A stretch of DNA of 64,000 bases from Monilinia fructicola (GCA_008692225.1 VICG01000004.1:2957001-3021000); one strand, 5' to 3'. Positions 1 to 12,554 are shown, counted from the first letter of the stretch. The notes: a model not told the origin generated them from the sequence alone. Numbers and translations are program-made.

Positions 1-800
1 ACTTTGCAGACTTTGCAAGGACTAATGCTGAAGCTGGTCTCGAAGGCTTGCCCCTTCAGGGATCTCGTGGTCTCAAACTTAGTGGTGATGATATCTCTGA
101 TTTCATTCGCCGTATAGTTGGAATGTACAAGACTCCTGGACTTACCGAATTACTCGCGGAGGAAATTGTGAAAAACCTCATCTTCCTCGGTCGCTGCGCC
201 GGCTCCAATAACCTGAAATGGAAGTCGTCTCAAAAAGTCGACGCAGAAGAAGAAGAAATAGAGGCCGATGAAGAAGAAGATGGAGAGTCTGTGCAGAACA
301 CCGCTCTACAATACCTTTTTGGTCGCGTATCGTTCATTCTAAGAAGAGAAACCTCCCCACCCCGAGCATCAGCCTTGGTCCCCAAAACCTCCTCCCTCCA
401 ACTCCTTCAAATCCTTTGCGCCAAACTCGAACCATCATCCCTGGTTCCATCTCTCCGCACCATTCTCCTGCCCCTCCACAATCTCACCGATCCTTCAATC
501 CCTATGCCTTATTCCACCGACGATCTTTTCCGTAGTAATTACGAAGCCTTGAAGTCCTCTAGTGAAGAACTCCTCGAGACTTTAAAGAGGAAGGTTGGAA
601 CACAAGATTATTCGGAAGCTCTGCTTAAGGTTAGAGAGGGTGTCAAAGAGAGGAGGGCACAGAGGAGTGGAAAGAGAAAGATTGCGGCTGTGAGTCAACC
701 GGAGAAATTTGGGGAGGAGAAGAGGAGGAAGGGCGAGAGAAAGAAGGAGAGGAGGAAGGAAAGAGGCGCGGAACATAGCAAAAAGCGGAATATGTGGTAG
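1..800 (+). CDS. utp20: Utp20 / DRIM, C-terminal part (5' end outside window)
   Basis: This is the C-terminal end of the very large HEAT-repeat U3 snoRNP component Utp20, which acts in the nucleolus in early 18S rRNA processing. The frame is open from base 3 of the window with no start, so the gene enters from the left; it stops with TAG at 798-800. Visible are a helical segment (DDISDFIRRIVGMYKTP), an acidic linker (EEEEIEADEEEDGE), a helical block and a strongly basic coiled tail (QPEKFGEEKRRKGERK..., ending KKRNMW). Utp20 orthologues end in this kind of Lys/Arg/Glu-rich tail, and that tail is the main basis for the call. No intron is seen in this part. Confidence 0.85.
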   Translation, partial: FADFARTNAEAGLEGLPLQGSRGLKLSGDDISDFIRRIVGMYKTPGLTELLAEEIVKNLIFLGRCAGSNNLKWKSSQKVDAEEEEIEADEEEDGESVQNTALQYLFGRVSFILRRETSPPRASALVPKTSSLQLLQILCAKLEPSSLVPSLRTILLPLHNLTDPSIPMPYSTDDLFRSNYEALKSSSEELLETLKRKVGTQDYSEALLKVREGVKERRAQRSGKRKIAAVSQPEKFGEEKRRKGERKKERRKERGAEHSKKRNMW

Positions 801-1373
801 GGTGGTGGGGACCGGCTGTAATTTTGTGGTTGTGGTAGACAACAAAGTGGCGTTCTTCGGTTGCGAAAATTTTATGTATGGAAAGAGTGTCGTGGTTAGC
901 ATAGCATTTTGAGTAGAATACCAGTAATTGTTCAATGTGCATTTTTTATATGAGAGGTGAGCATTGCCCATCTTATTTGATGTGCTATATACATGGTATC
1001 ATGGAACCCAGAGCTACTTCTACCATTTTTTTCCCCCACGAACGCCTGCTGTTCGTACAATATTCTAAACCCGCTAAATTCAAATTTTTTCGATGTGGGC
1101 GTGTGACGTCCTTGGAAATCCCACCGTGGTGTTTTACCTCAGGCGGAATTACCGGCACAGGTTCCATCTCTTCGGGTTGAGTCTCATAATACTTTGAGTC
1201 CTGTATCTCTTCTTGCTGTTCTTCGATCCAAGATACATTTTGTTTCATCGCGTATTCCACATGTGCTCCTAGTCGCACAAACCCCCACGACAATGACATT
1301 CACTTCTTTGACCGAGACGTTCAAATGTCCCGAGAATACCGTGCCATCAGTCGCATATAAACCTCGCACCGCC
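801..1373. other. convergent intergenic region, utp20 / zim17
   Basis: The two flanking genes converge here. The space holds their 3' ends; I see no repeat or RNA gene. A 104-codon minus-strand frame (1299-985) crosses it but resembles nothing I know. Confidence 0.5.
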
Positions 1374-1949
1374 TTAACTTCCCTCCGGCTGCCCAATCCC
1401 CCCACTCTCATCCCCAGCCCCAGCCCCAGCCCCAGCCCCTTCCACGTTCTCCTTTCTCCTCTCCGTGCGCGTCCCATCGCTCCAAAACTCCAAATTCCCA
1501 TCCTCGCTCAACGTCCCCTTCTTCACAAGCTGTCCCTGCTCCCTCATCAAATCCTCAATGGTTAATTTTCGATCCCCAAAAATCCCCAGGTGATCGCTGA
1601 TTACATGGCGGTTTTTGCACGAAGGACAGGTGATGAGGACGGAGCCGGCGTGGTAGCCCTGCTTTGAGATGCGGTGCGAGCTCCGCGTGGAGCAGGGTGT
1701 GCAGGTGAAGGTTATGTCGTAGGAGGGCTGGGGAGGTCGGGGCGTCGACGGGGTAGCGGGGGATGAGGAGGGGGGGGCATCAGTCAGGGGTTTGGCGCTG
1801 TAATGGCGGGGGTGCTGCTGGGTTGTGAGGAGCGGGGTAAAGGGTTTGAGGGGGGGGGTTGAGGGTGTGCGGATCGCGGAGTGTGCTGTATAACTTGTTT
1901 GTCGTGATACGGCTCGAAATACTCTAAGAGACGATGATTTGATTGACAT
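1374..1949 (-). CDS. zim17: Zim17/Tim15/Hep1-type DNL zinc finger protein, mitochondrial
   Basis: Single-exon, 191 aa. The N-terminus (MSIKSSSLRVFRAVSRQ) is rich in Ser/Arg without acidic residues, as expected of a mitochondrial presequence. After a Pro/Ser-rich linker comes the DNL zinc finger: FTCTPCSTRSSHRISKQGY, then VLITCPSCKNRHVISDHLG. The two CxxC pairs and the conserved HRISKxxY and NRHxIxDxLG stretches define the family. Family members keep mitochondrial Hsp70 (Ssc1) soluble and help matrix protein import. The tail has a GAGAGAGAG run encoded by a CCCCAG microsatellite on the plus strand (about 1415-1440), so tail length may vary between strains. It converges with utp20 and diverges from cullin-3. 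Confidence 0.9.
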   Translation of the reverse strand: MSIKSSSLRVFRAVSRQTSYTAHSAIRTPSTPPLKPFTPLLTTQQHPRHYSAKPLTDAPPSSSPATPSTPRPPQPSYDITFTCTPCSTRSSHRISKQGYHAGSVLITCPSCKNRHVISDHLGIFGDRKLTIEDLMREQGQLVKKGTLSEDGNLEFWSDGTRTERRKENVEGAGAGAGAGDESGGIGQPEGS

Positions 1950-2900
1950 TGTGAAAGGTTTGCCGCACGTCGTGGTGTGCTGGTGACTTTGGACTGGGAT
2001 TGGAAAGGTAGGGAGGGGTTGGGTTGATGGTTTGAAAACGAGACCGCTTTCAGGTAGGTACCCAGGTACTGCAGGTGTGATAAAAAGTGAACAGGACGTT
2101 GGAAGAGATGTTGAAAGAGAGAAAGGATGAGTTGGATTGGATGAGACTAGAACATGTGAATGGTTTTGATGATGATGCAGGCGTAGTGGCGTTTAGAATT
2201 TTAGGGAAGGCTGAGGAAATTTGATCTGCAACTGGCCGGGGTACAAGTAGATATGACGATGACGGAAATGGTCGTGATGCTTACTAATCAGCGTAAAAGT
2301 TGCTGCAGTATTTTAGTCCACCATTCCTATCTTGGCACTGCACTAACACCACCTGGGCGATTCCACGCAGCTGTCCTCACCGCCTTCTTGTTGAGGCTCA
2401 ACTGGCTCACTCTGTGGCGGCAATAAGGCAGATAGTTAATCCGATCCGACACCACCCACCCATCGTGCAAGTACTGTATTTATTGGATTGAACTAGCTGG
2501 AGTAGTTCAATTCCATAAGTCTTATTACTCCGTAGAGAAGAGATCCATACTGAACCGCACTCAAGTTTCCCGCACCTCGAATACTTTTCTACTTATTGAG
2601 AAAACAACTGAACAACTGAACAACTGAACAACTGATTTTCATATTGACGTCTCGTTCTCATTGAAACATTCCCTCACTTTTTATAGAAGTAAATCAAAAC
2701 TTCTCCTCCTACTTACATACTTGTTCATCGTCAATTAGTTCTATATCCAACAGAAATGCATGAGAGCTATCAAAACCTTGTATCTAACCCCGCAAAATCA
2801 TAACGAACGAACATCGACCGTGTGCAGAGGCAGCTATCAATTCAACCACATTCTCATTCTGGAACTTGAAAGACCCTTGGAACGTTGAAGATCTTTCAAG
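1950..2900. promoter_or_regulatory. divergent intergenic region, zim17 / cul3
   Basis: About 950 bp separates the two divergent starts and must hold both promoters and 5' leaders. I see no clear TATA element or operator. A short direct repeat of the 8-mer AACTGAAC lies at about 2604-2633. No other gene is supported. Confidence 0.45.
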
Positions 2901-5843
2901 ATGATTTCTGGTCGCGGCAGAACGAAGATTCGTGCTCCTCGCACTAGAGGGGTATGTAATTTATTTCTCTTTTATTTCAATTTCTCACATTTCTCCCATT
3001 TCTCCCATTTCTCCCATTTCTACCATTTCTTCTTGTGCGAATTGTTCCACATCTGAGAATACCTTCAATGACTTATCCGCATTGTGCCGGCGCAACAGTT
3101 GGGATATTGAGCAATTGAAAATGGCATCTACTACTCGTGGACTGTCATTTGATGCTGCTCTTGCACATGTCTTAAAAATAAGTCAGCTGGTAGTTTACCC
3201 TGCAGCACATTTACTTTACTTCGATAGTGAAATATATATTCATATACTATCTTCGCTTCTTGACTGATCTCGGGACTAATATGTGTTTTCATATAGGGTT
3301 TTAGTGGACGCGGTGCGCCGAACGATTTCGATGTCCAGTGGGAAATCTTACAGAACGCTCTCCGGGAGATACATGAGAAGAATGCTTCAAAACTATCCTT
3401 CGAACAACTCTATCGAGCATCTTACAAAATTGTACTGAGGAAAGAGGGAGAATTGCTATATGACCGGGTCAAGATTTTCGAAGAACAATGGTTTGCGGTA
3501 CAAGTAATGCCAGATATCAGGAAACTGATTACTCCAAATTTGGTTAATGTCGCTACTGGTGGAGTTTCTGGAACTGCTGCAAACGAACGAAGAATTACTG
3601 GCGAACACTTTTTAGAGGGTTTTGAAGGCCTCATGGACAGATCACAACACCTGCATGAGTATGACAACTGATATCCTTATGTACATGGATCGTGTTTATT
3701 GTAACGATAATCGCAAGGCTTCCATTTATACAACCGGCCTGGGTCTTTTTCGAGACAACATTCTTCGTTCACGACTCCTCAAAGATTCAAGCATCATCAC
3801 CTTCGATATTCTGAATTCGGTTATTTTGGATCAGATTCAAATGGAGAGAGAGGGTGATGTCATCAATAGACATTTGATCAGATCTATAGTTTATATGTTA
3901 GAGGGTCTTTACGAAACCGACGACGAAAGTGAAGCCGAGAAACTATATTTAACGACCTTTGAACCTGCATTTCTGAATGCCAGTAGAAAGTTTTATCAGG
4001 CAGAATGCCAGACATTATTACGAGATTCTCCCGCTAGTACTTGGTTACGTCAAGCTAAGAAGCGCCTAGATGAGGAAGCCGATCGATGCAGTACTACTAT
4101 TGCAAAATGGACAGCCAGCAAAATTGAAAAGGTCGTTGAGCAAGAATTGATCAGCAGCCATCTGAATGAATTCCTTGCTATGGAAGGAAGTGGTTTGCAG
4201 GCAATGATCGAAAATGACCGCCATGAAGATTTGACTATTTTATATCAGCTCATTAGTCGGATAGACCCGAGTAGGAAACCATTGAAGATCGCCTTACAGA
4301 ATCGAGTGGTCCAACTTGGTCTGGAAATCAATAAAATCATTTCAACTGGCGATTTTGGAGGCTCTGTGGCAGCAGAAGAACAGAAGGCTGATGCAGAGGA
4401 GGAAGAAGCAGAGGGTTCGAAGAAGAAGGCGAAGCCGATGAATGCTGCTGCCAAGCAAACTCTTGCAGCCATCAAATGGGTTGATGAAGTTCTGAAATTG
4501 AAAGATAAATTTGATGAGATGTGGAAGAAATGTCTTAAAGAAGATCTCATTTTACAGACAGCTATTACCAAAAGCTTTTCCGATTTCATCAATCTCTTTG
4601 ATCGATGCTCCGAGTTTGTGTCATTGTTCATCGATGATAATCTCAAGCGAGGAATTAAGGGTAAGACTGAAGCTGAGGTTGATGAAGTGTTGGATAAAGC
4701 TACTACTTTACTTCGATACATTCAGGACAAAGATATGTTCGAGAGATATTACAAGAAGCATCTCGCAAAGCGTTTACTACTCGGCAAGTCTGAAAGTACT
4801 GAAGTGGAGAAACAAATGATATCTCGCATGAAAATGGAGATTGGCAATTCTTTCACGACCAAGCTTGAAGGGATGTTTAAAGACGTTACAATGTCCGAAG
4901 AACTTACTTCAAATTACCGAAACTACATCGACAATCTCGGAGATAAGGATCGAAACCAAATCGACCTGGCTGCTATCGTGCTGTCTACGAATTGTTGGCC
5001 TACGGAAAATCATTGGTGGTATTCCTTCGCATGATGATGGCCCTCGTCCATTTTGTAATTGGCCTCCAGAAATCCAAAAACTCCAGGACTCCTTTAAAAC
5101 ATTCTACCTCAAAGAACGCAATGGCCGAATGTTGACCTGGTTGGGCAATCTAGGAAATGCCGATATTCGATGTACGTTTCCAGCCATTTCAGGCGAGACA
5201 GGAGCCAAGGGAAAAGAGCGCAAGTATGAGCTAAATATCAACACTTATGGAATGATTATTCTAACGCTCTTCAATGACCTTGAGGACGGTGAGAGTATAT
5301 CGTATGAAGAAATACAAGAACGCTTGAATATTTCCGATAAAGAATTGCCTCGGGCACTTATGCAACTCTCTGGTCCGCCAAAATCTCGCGTTCTACTGAA
5401 GACACCTGGTAAACCTAATGAACTACCTAAAATAGGTGATTCATTTACATTCAACGCTTCTTTCGTCAGTAAAACAATCAAGATCAAGGCTCACGTGATG
5501 GGTGGAAATTCAAGCAAGGTAGAAGGAGCCGAAGAGAGAAAACAGACAGAAGAAAGAAATGATGAGCATAGAGGAAATGTCATGGACACGGTTATTGTCC
5601 GAATTATGAAGTATGTTTGAATTTCACCCCATCCATAACATAACGTTTATACTAACGAATAATCATAGAGCACGCAAGGAATTTCCTCATCAGCAACTTG
5701 TTGCGGAAGTCATCTCACAACTTTCTCAACGCTTCCAACCTAATATCAACATGATGAAACGACGAATCGAAAGTTTGATCGAGAGAGAATATTTGGAGAG
5801 AATTGAAGAAGCCAATATACCTACCTATCGGTATTTGGCTTAA
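2901..5843 (+). CDS. cul3: Cullin-3, scaffold of a CUL3-RING ubiquitin ligase (two single-base frame breaks)
   Basis: Exons 2901-2951, 3297-5610 and 5669-5843; introns start GTATGT and end AG, the last with a textbook CTAAC branch site. The protein begins MISGRGRTKIRAPRTRG and has the cullin repeats (DVQWEILQNAL..., WTDHNTCMSMTTDILMYMDRVY), the cullin homology core (KDMFERYYKKHLAKRLLLG) and a C-terminal winged helix. IVRIMKARK holds the neddylation lysine, interrupted by the last intron; the end is IPTYRYLA. Cullin-3 binds BTB adaptors and Rbx1 to ubiquitinate substrates. Two shifts break the frame: a T-run at 3620-3623 and an A-run at 5006-5009, each one base too long. Dropping one base from each makes the coding length 2538 bp (845 aa), a normal cullin length. 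I read these as sequence errors. The 345-bp first intron is long for this gene set. Confidence 0.9.
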
Positions 5844-6360
5844 TTTATTCTTTTCGCCATCTCATTTGGTCGTACGATTTCATGTTATTCTTCTGAGGCG
5901 AATATTTTGGGAGTTGCTATTGAGCAACAACTATTTTTTTCATTTGGGTTGACATTGCTTTGCGAATGGTACTGGCATTGGTGCTAGAACACGGAAAAAT
6001 TCAATGGATGAGCGGATGACTTTATTGGCGTATGGTACGAATGAATGAGAATAAATGAAGTTAATGAGGAATGCTAAGGGATTAAGGAGTAGCGGGAGAT
6101 GAGTGATGATAATGCAGCATAGCCAAGGAGCTTAAGATCGAGTGCGGGTTAAGAAAGTAAACTATCATAAGATTTACAACCACCACCCCAAGAAATACCT
6201 AGAGATATCCGGTAAGGGAAGTAGAAGAGTTAGACAACACAACATAACATATAATATTGTATCTACCTGAATATAGAGTACGTTCTTTGATTGTGAAATA
6301 CGTTTGTTCCCAAGGATAAAGTATAATGTAACTTCGTCTTGTAAGATTTAAACACTTGAA
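5844..6360. other. 3' flank of cul3, no gene seen
   Basis: AT-rich sequence downstream of cul3 with no supported open frame or RNA gene. Confidence 0.4.
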
Positions 6361-6790
6361 CATTTAATATCTATACATCTATACATCTATACATCTATAC
6401 ATCTATACATTTATACATCTATATATTTATACATTTATACATTTATACATCTATATATCTATACATTTATACATTTATATATTTATATATTTATACATTT
6501 ATACATTTATACATTTATACATTTATACATTTATACATCTATACATTTATATATTTATACATCTATATATTTATACATTTATACATTTATATATTTATAC
6601 ATTATACATTTATACATTTATACATTTATACATCTATATATTTATACATTTATACATTTATACATCTATACATTTATACATCTATACATCTATACATTTA
6701 TACATTTATACATCTATATATCTATACATTTATACATCTATACATCTATATATTTATACATCTTTATATTTTTATATCTATACATCCAAA
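6361..6790. repeat. 8-bp AT-rich satellite (TATACATY)n
   Basis: About 430 bp of near-uninterrupted 8-bp units, mostly ATACATTT, ATACATCT or ATATATTT, with a few single-unit slips. The array stops about 55 bp from the amidase stop codon on the other strand. Confidence 0.9.
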
Positions 6791-6844
6791 TATCCAACCA
6801 TTTAACCATCCAAAACCCCGACCGTCCCCCCTACTCCCTTCCCC

Positions 6845-8745
6845 CTACTCCCCTCCCCTCCCCCCCAACCCCAAATCCCTCTCAATAATCCTCGCCATAT
6901 CCAACAACTCCTCCTCCTCCAATCTCCGTCCCACAATCTGCAAACCGACGCTTGCACCGTGATATTTTGCCGGGCCGCTCCGAGCATCCCATTGTGCTTC
7001 CATAGCAGTTTTTTCTCGCTTCTTTTCCTCGTGGTGTTCGCTCTCTTCTCCCGTTCCATCCGTCCCATCTGTCACACCACCTGCCCCCACCCCATCCACC
7101 GGCAAACAAACAACCGGCAAATCCAACCCATTAAACACGCTCGTATACCCCCAATACCGCGCCTCCCCGTGCCCACTCGCCACACTCACCCCCCCAGGCG
7201 CAAGCAAACAGTCGACGCCCAGCTCCGCCATGAGCCTCGCATACGCGTCCTGCAGCCGGCCGCGCTCCGCATGCAGCGACCACTGCTGCGCGACGGACCG
7301 CGCGCGCGTCGACTCCTTGTCCAGGAGCCATTGCAGGAGCGGCGTCGCGGGCTCGCCGCTGAGCTCGAGGTGCGCGCGGTATTCTGCGCCGGCGTCCAGG
7401 AAGTAGAGGGCGTCGATGAGGGCGGTGAGCGGGGCGTGCAGGTGCGTGGGGAAGGGGACGATGGCGTGGCGGGCGCGGCGCAGGGTTTGCGCGGCGCGGT
7501 GCAGCGCGCGGGCTATGGGGGGGTGGGGCGCGTGCGCGCCGTCGCTGGAGATGATGCCGATGGTGAGGGTTTTGGGGGAGTCGGGGCCGGGGGGCGGGGA
7601 GGCCGCGCGACTGCGAATGCGCCAGGGGATCGGGATGAGGGTTGCTTCGCGGGTCCAGGGCGAGTCGTCGATGAGCACTTTGCTGAAGAGTTCGAGGTCG
7701 TCTAGGGAGCGGCCGAGGGGTCCCACGACGCCGATGATGCTCTCCATGCCGGCGTGGGCGCCGCTGAGCCCGGAGTGCGGGAGGCGGGCTACGCTGGGCT
7801 TGAGGGCGTAGAGGCCGCATGACATGGCCGGGTTGCGGATCGAGCCTCCGATGTCGGTGCCGATGCCGAGGACCGATCCTCGCATGGCGATCAGGGCGCT
7901 TTCACCTCCCGAGGACCCCCCTGGGGAAAGCGCCGTGTTGAGGGGGTTGGTGGTCCGGCCGTAGAGGTTCGATTCTGTTTCTAGGGCCATGAGACCTTGG
8001 GGATTCGTCGTTTTGACGTGAAAGATGGCGCCGGCTTTGCGGAGTGTCTGGATGCAGATCCCTTCTTGCTGCGCGTCGGTGCAGAAGTTATCGGCCCAGC
8101 CGACGAAGCCTGAGGTGGAGGGCGTGGAGAGTAGGTAGATGTGTTCCTTGACGGAGATCGGGAGGCCGTGAAGCGGTCCCGTGGGTGTTCCGGTCTTGGC
8201 CATGTGGGCGTCCAGCTCCGCGGCTCGTGATAGCGCGCTGGGGTACATGGTCCACGCGAGACAATTTGTCTATTTCTGGTCAGTCTATCTCACGACAGGG
8301 GGCTACGCATCGATTCTCGATCCGAGAGACTCGAGAAGATGGAAGATGGCGTTTCGGGGTGACGAACCGCTTGGTGGGCGACAGCGCTCGCTTTGCAAAA
8401 TGCCCGCGTGACTTCTACGGCGGTATACTCTCTCCTCTTCATTTTTTCCACCAGCTCCACGGCGGTACTGTAGACAATGTGGACTTCCCGCTCGGTTAGT
8501 AAGCCACAGGTCTTTACGAGATCGATCGGGTGTTTGGTGGTGAGGAGATGGGGTTCAAGGAGCCATTCTGGGGGGATGGAAGAGCTGATTTGGTGGCGGC
8601 GGTGGGAGGCGATGGTTTGCCATGATGAGGTTGAGTGGGCGGCTGTGGATGGATCTGTAGTGGTGGTGTTGAGCTCGATGGGATCTTTGGTTTGGGGTAT
8701 GGTACTTGGCATCTCTTTTGGTGTCTCCGCGATAAATGGAGCCAT
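6845..8745 (-). CDS. fungal amidase (amidase signature family; acetamidase / FAAH-like)
   Basis: Two exons, 8745-8368 and 8269-6845, with a 98-bp intron; 600 aa. Exon 1 has the family's N-terminal lead (IPPEWLLEPHL, LTEREVHIVYSTAVELVEKM, AFCKASAVAHQ). The catalytic Ser-cisSer-Lys set is visible: Lys in GLPISVKEH (about residue 167), the cis-Ser in SPGGSSGGES (about 245) and the nucleophile in GTDIGGSIRNP (about 269). Such enzymes hydrolyse small or fatty-acid amides to acid and ammonia; the substrate cannot be told. No signal peptide, so probably cytosolic. Residues about 420-470 carry a low-complexity Gly/Glu insert before the last conserved block (KYHGASVGLQIVGRRLEEE). Exon 2 is strikingly GC-rich (locally near 78% at 7441-7500) beside AT-rich flanks. 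The frame is intact. Confidence 0.88.
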
Positions 8746-10136
8746 TGTTCAAAACTATCTTTTGAAGAGCGGAAGAAACTGGCCTTCTCAACACAATGCC
8801 TAGAATAAGATCACGCTGACTGGATAGTTCTACCAATATAATGTTTTCACTGTAATCGAATCGTGGTAGGATCTCTCATCTCAAGCATGCATACGTAGCT
8901 CAGGTAGACCTATGATGAGAGCTCTGAAGACCTGTGATGAGAGCTCTGATATGGAAATAGCGTAGAACAATTTTCTTGTTCCCCGAAGATCAAGTTACGA
9001 TTCGAGAGCGACGGACCGGAAGTTGACAATTTTATATAGCAGTTTGCTTGCTTGCTTGCTTCAGCTCGAGGAAGAGGTTGTAGAATGCGAACCCAAACCC
9101 CGTCAAGGTGACCCCAATATATAGATATACCCACTTGGATAGATCCACACACTCACCTGATAGAATGAACCTTAGCAACCTTGCATCTCCACCCATCTCG
9201 ATGGAAAGACAACGTTAGAACTAATTGATGTTGCAACAGGGAATGAATATCATTAGCCTACTCCCACTGACTCATTCCTTATAAATAGTTCCAATTACTA
9301 GGTAATCATCACACATCACAGTTACAATTCCCCAAAGACACAAACAACCCTTACTGATATACAAAAAGAAACCAACCAACCAACAAACAAACAAACAACA
9401 TTCCATCGGAACCCAGTCCATAATACAACAATAACCCAACAATCTCAACATCTAATCAGCACACCAGATAAGAAATCCAAAACCAGGGTGAAAGATGAAC
9501 CTTGTACAGTACAGTACGGAGTAGTAGTTTTGTGATTCTAACGGTTCTACTGTATGGTTCTACCGTGCTACTACGTATACTCTGAATCGTTTTTGACTCG
9601 TTTATCTTCGTGTCCACTTACCGTTTCCGATTGCTTATGGGTGTGATTGGTGGAGTTGGTGGGTGTGGGTTCTCGCGTCCAGTTACTTTACTTATTACCG
9701 CGTTGAGTGGTGGGGTAAGGGGGGAGTTTGTGTGATCTTGTGGTTTGGGACGGGATGACATGAGGATTTAGTGGTATTTTTCATGATTCTCGTTATACTT
9801 AGGGGTATACTCTGTACAGGTAGAATTTTAGAGGGTGTGGCGGTGCGTGCTGGTGGAGAGGGCTTTTGGGCTTGCAGCATGGTTCACGAGGTGAAGGATC
9901 CATGGGTTGGAGTTTGGGTGAGGTTTTTTTCATGATGATGATGAGGGGTGGATGGTAATGCTGTAGATATTCTAGAGGGAAACGTTACCTTCATTCCATA
10001 TGTGCTAGTTTTGTGGCGTATATGGAATGGAAGCTTAAGCATGACCATAACCACCAAAATGCACCCGATCACGATCCTTCCGGCCCAAAATTAACTTCTT
10101 CCATCCATCCATCCATCCATCCTCAACACTCAACAC
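8746..10136. other. intergenic region with simple repeats
   Basis: About 1.4 kb without a supported gene. It holds a (GCTT)n tract near 9043-9062 and, just inside the 3' part of the regulator gene beyond, a (CCAT)n tract near 10101-10122. Open frames on either strand are short and low in complexity. Confidence 0.4.
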
Positions 10137-12159
10137 TCAAACCAGCAAGACACAGGACCCCAACACCGCAATCGTACTTGTACAATCAACCAAACACCCA
10201 CGCCCTCTCTGCAACACCCAAGACCGTTCCAAAATCTCACCCACATACCTCGCATTGCCAAAAGACCCCGAATCCGCCACGGTCCCTCGCGATACTTCCC
10301 GAAAGAATGCTTGGTCTTGAGGTGAGCTGGCGACACAGCCGGCGACTGCTAGTGGCCAGAAGAGGCCGCGGAACATTTGCGGATTGGGGATCATGCGCAT
10401 GGCGTTGATAGTGTTGTGAAGGTGCGGATCGATGTCTGATGGCTGGAGGTGGTCGCTGATGGCCATCTGGAGGTAGATGAGTGCGGTGCAGGCAAAGATG
10501 TGGGTGATGACGTGGGTGGTATGTTTAGTGTATAGATCGGTATGGTAGTGGGGTGGGGCTCCCCGGTATACAGTCCTCATGGCTGTGAGTTCTTTCAGGG
10601 TCTCTGCATTCTTGGATTCGAGGCGGTTTCGGATGTTCCGTTCCGTGGTGATTAGTTGTTGAGTGAATTCGGCGATGCTGTCTTTTTCGTGTTTTCTTCT
10701 CCATGTTCCTAACCATGCAATCTCGCTGATCATTATCATGACCCAGTTTTCACATCCCATGATGGATCTTAATTGAATTTTGTGATCTGTTTCTGATGAG
10801 CCTGGCTTTTTGGCTGATAGGAGTCGATTGTGAAATTCGGAAAGCCATGGGTGAGACCCGGTAGATACACAGGCTCTATTAGTTCCGTGTTAGTACTAAT
10901 AAAGGAAACGCGGGAGAGAAATGAAGTAAACAAAAACATTCAGAAGCTGAAGACACTCACAGAGCATCCATCCAGATAATGGCACCAGTGAAAAAATCCA
11001 ATGCTGCACTATCACGAGAAACACTACTTCCACTAGTACTAGAATCAGGAGAACTAGCGTAAGGATGGTTGAAGCATTGAGAAGAAGAGGATAATGTTTC
11101 TGGGCCTGGAATACTCCCATTGGATACTTCATGGAGTACCAATATAAGTTCTGACGCGGCACGCAAATGAACTTGCCAATTGCTAACACCTCCATTGAAG
11201 AGCTTCAGATATATGTCAACATGTATACGAGACCGAGAGATGGAAGACATACCTCGAACGATATCAACTGAATCATGCAAGCAAGAATTTGAATATTCCC
11301 ATCGAACGCCCCTTGTTCAGACCTATTATTGTTATGCGTCTGGATAAAATTCTGTAATTCTTTCAGAGTCAAATTATGATGATGTTGCAATTCATGAAGA
11401 TAATCCATCTCAGCTTGCCCCCTTTCCTGCTCTACAAGAAGAGATTGGCGGTGGAAAGCACTTAGACTTAAGGCTGCATGATAGAGAGGTTTTGTCCTGG
11501 TCAATAATGATAGAAGCCACCCTCTTCCAGATGACAACGATGGAGTATGGAAGCGAAATTGAATAAAGAAGACATGATCCAAGTAATGCATCATTAAACT
11601 TGCTTCTTGATCCTCGATCCATTTTGGAGATAGGGGAGATTGAGGTTCGACGGATTTATCATTGTTCAATTCTATGTTGGGAGATATTGCAACGGAGTTT
11701 TGAATAGTTGCAAGACTACGACTGTTCTTAGGAATCTTCGTCGTATGAGAAGATTCTGGCGATTTTGGTGATTTGGGTAATGATGATGGAGCATTTGATT
11801 TTATCCTCGCACGAGAAGCGGCTCTCTTCTTACGGGCAGACGCAGCAACAATCGCTTTAATCCTCGCTAATTCTTCCTTTCGCAAATTTGGTCGTCAATC
11901 CATTTTGGCCTTGGTCCGTATTGACATTCCACATTGACATCGGCACAGCTCAAACAACCTGTTGTCAAAGATGCATATTAGTTCAATCCGGTAATCATAA
12001 ACGAAACCCCCTAACCAAGGTAGGAGAACCAAACCAACCAGGTTTTACTTCATCACATTTCTTTTTCCGAATTCTGCACGTCCAACACCCTAGATAACTT
12101 CGAATGGCTGGTGAAGACTTAGGCTTGTGGTTGGCCTTGCCGGATATGTTGTTGTCCAT
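10137..12159 (-). CDS. Zn2Cys6 (C6) transcription factor with fungal TF C-terminal domain
   Basis: Exons 12159-12039, 11958-11253, 11202-10961 and 10875-10137; introns of 80, 50 and 85 bp, the first inside the zinc cluster. The protein starts MDNNISGKANHKPK. The binuclear cluster is complete after splicing: GCWTCRIRKKKC...PGCLSCADVNVEC, spacing C-x2-C-x6-C-x6-C-x2-C-x6-C (residues 25-52), followed by YGPRPKW. A basic linker (ARKKRAASRARIK) and the helical fungal transcription-factor domain follow (SLSAFHRQSLL, LFNGGVSNWQVHLRAA, FFTGAIIWMDAL, FRGLFWPLAVAGCVA). This arrangement is typical of nuclear DNA-binding regulators; the target genes are unknown. One base is missing near 11884-11889 (AAATTT); adding one gives 602 aa in one frame. 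It is not clearly tied to the neighbouring amidase. Confidence 0.85.
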
Positions 12160-12514
12160 CGGGTAAGGGGGGCATTAGACGGACACTTGCATGAATGATT
12201 TACTGATAAGCATGGTGGTGATACCCATACAATCGGATACGGTAATCCAATAATGTGATCATAAGCTGATGATTGAATCTCTCTGTTAGCTTTAATTTGT
12301 GATGATGTTTATGATGGAAATGATATGATCGAATAAGATGAGAGAATAGAGATGTGGCTAATCCAATGGATTCATGGATGTTTATTTATATTACTCATTT
12401 GAGTATGGGATACCTACCTAGGTAGGTAGGCACTATCCATGGATACATGGGATTCTTTTTTAGTTTGTATATTAATATATATGTGTATATATCTACTCCG
12501 TATAGATGTTCACG

Positions 12515-12554
<40 letters not shown>

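Noticed and set aside
985..1299. 104-codon minus-strand frame between utp20 and zim17
   Set aside because: Open but without recognised relatives, splice partners or a clear role; it lies in convergent 3' flanks.
3615..5015. Programmed frameshifting in cul3
   Set aside because: No slippery heptamer or downstream structure stands out, and the same kind of break occurs in many unrelated genes here, so errors are the simpler reading.
6361..6790. CRISPR-like array
   Set aside because: Contiguous 8-bp units with no unique spacers; the setting is eukaryotic.
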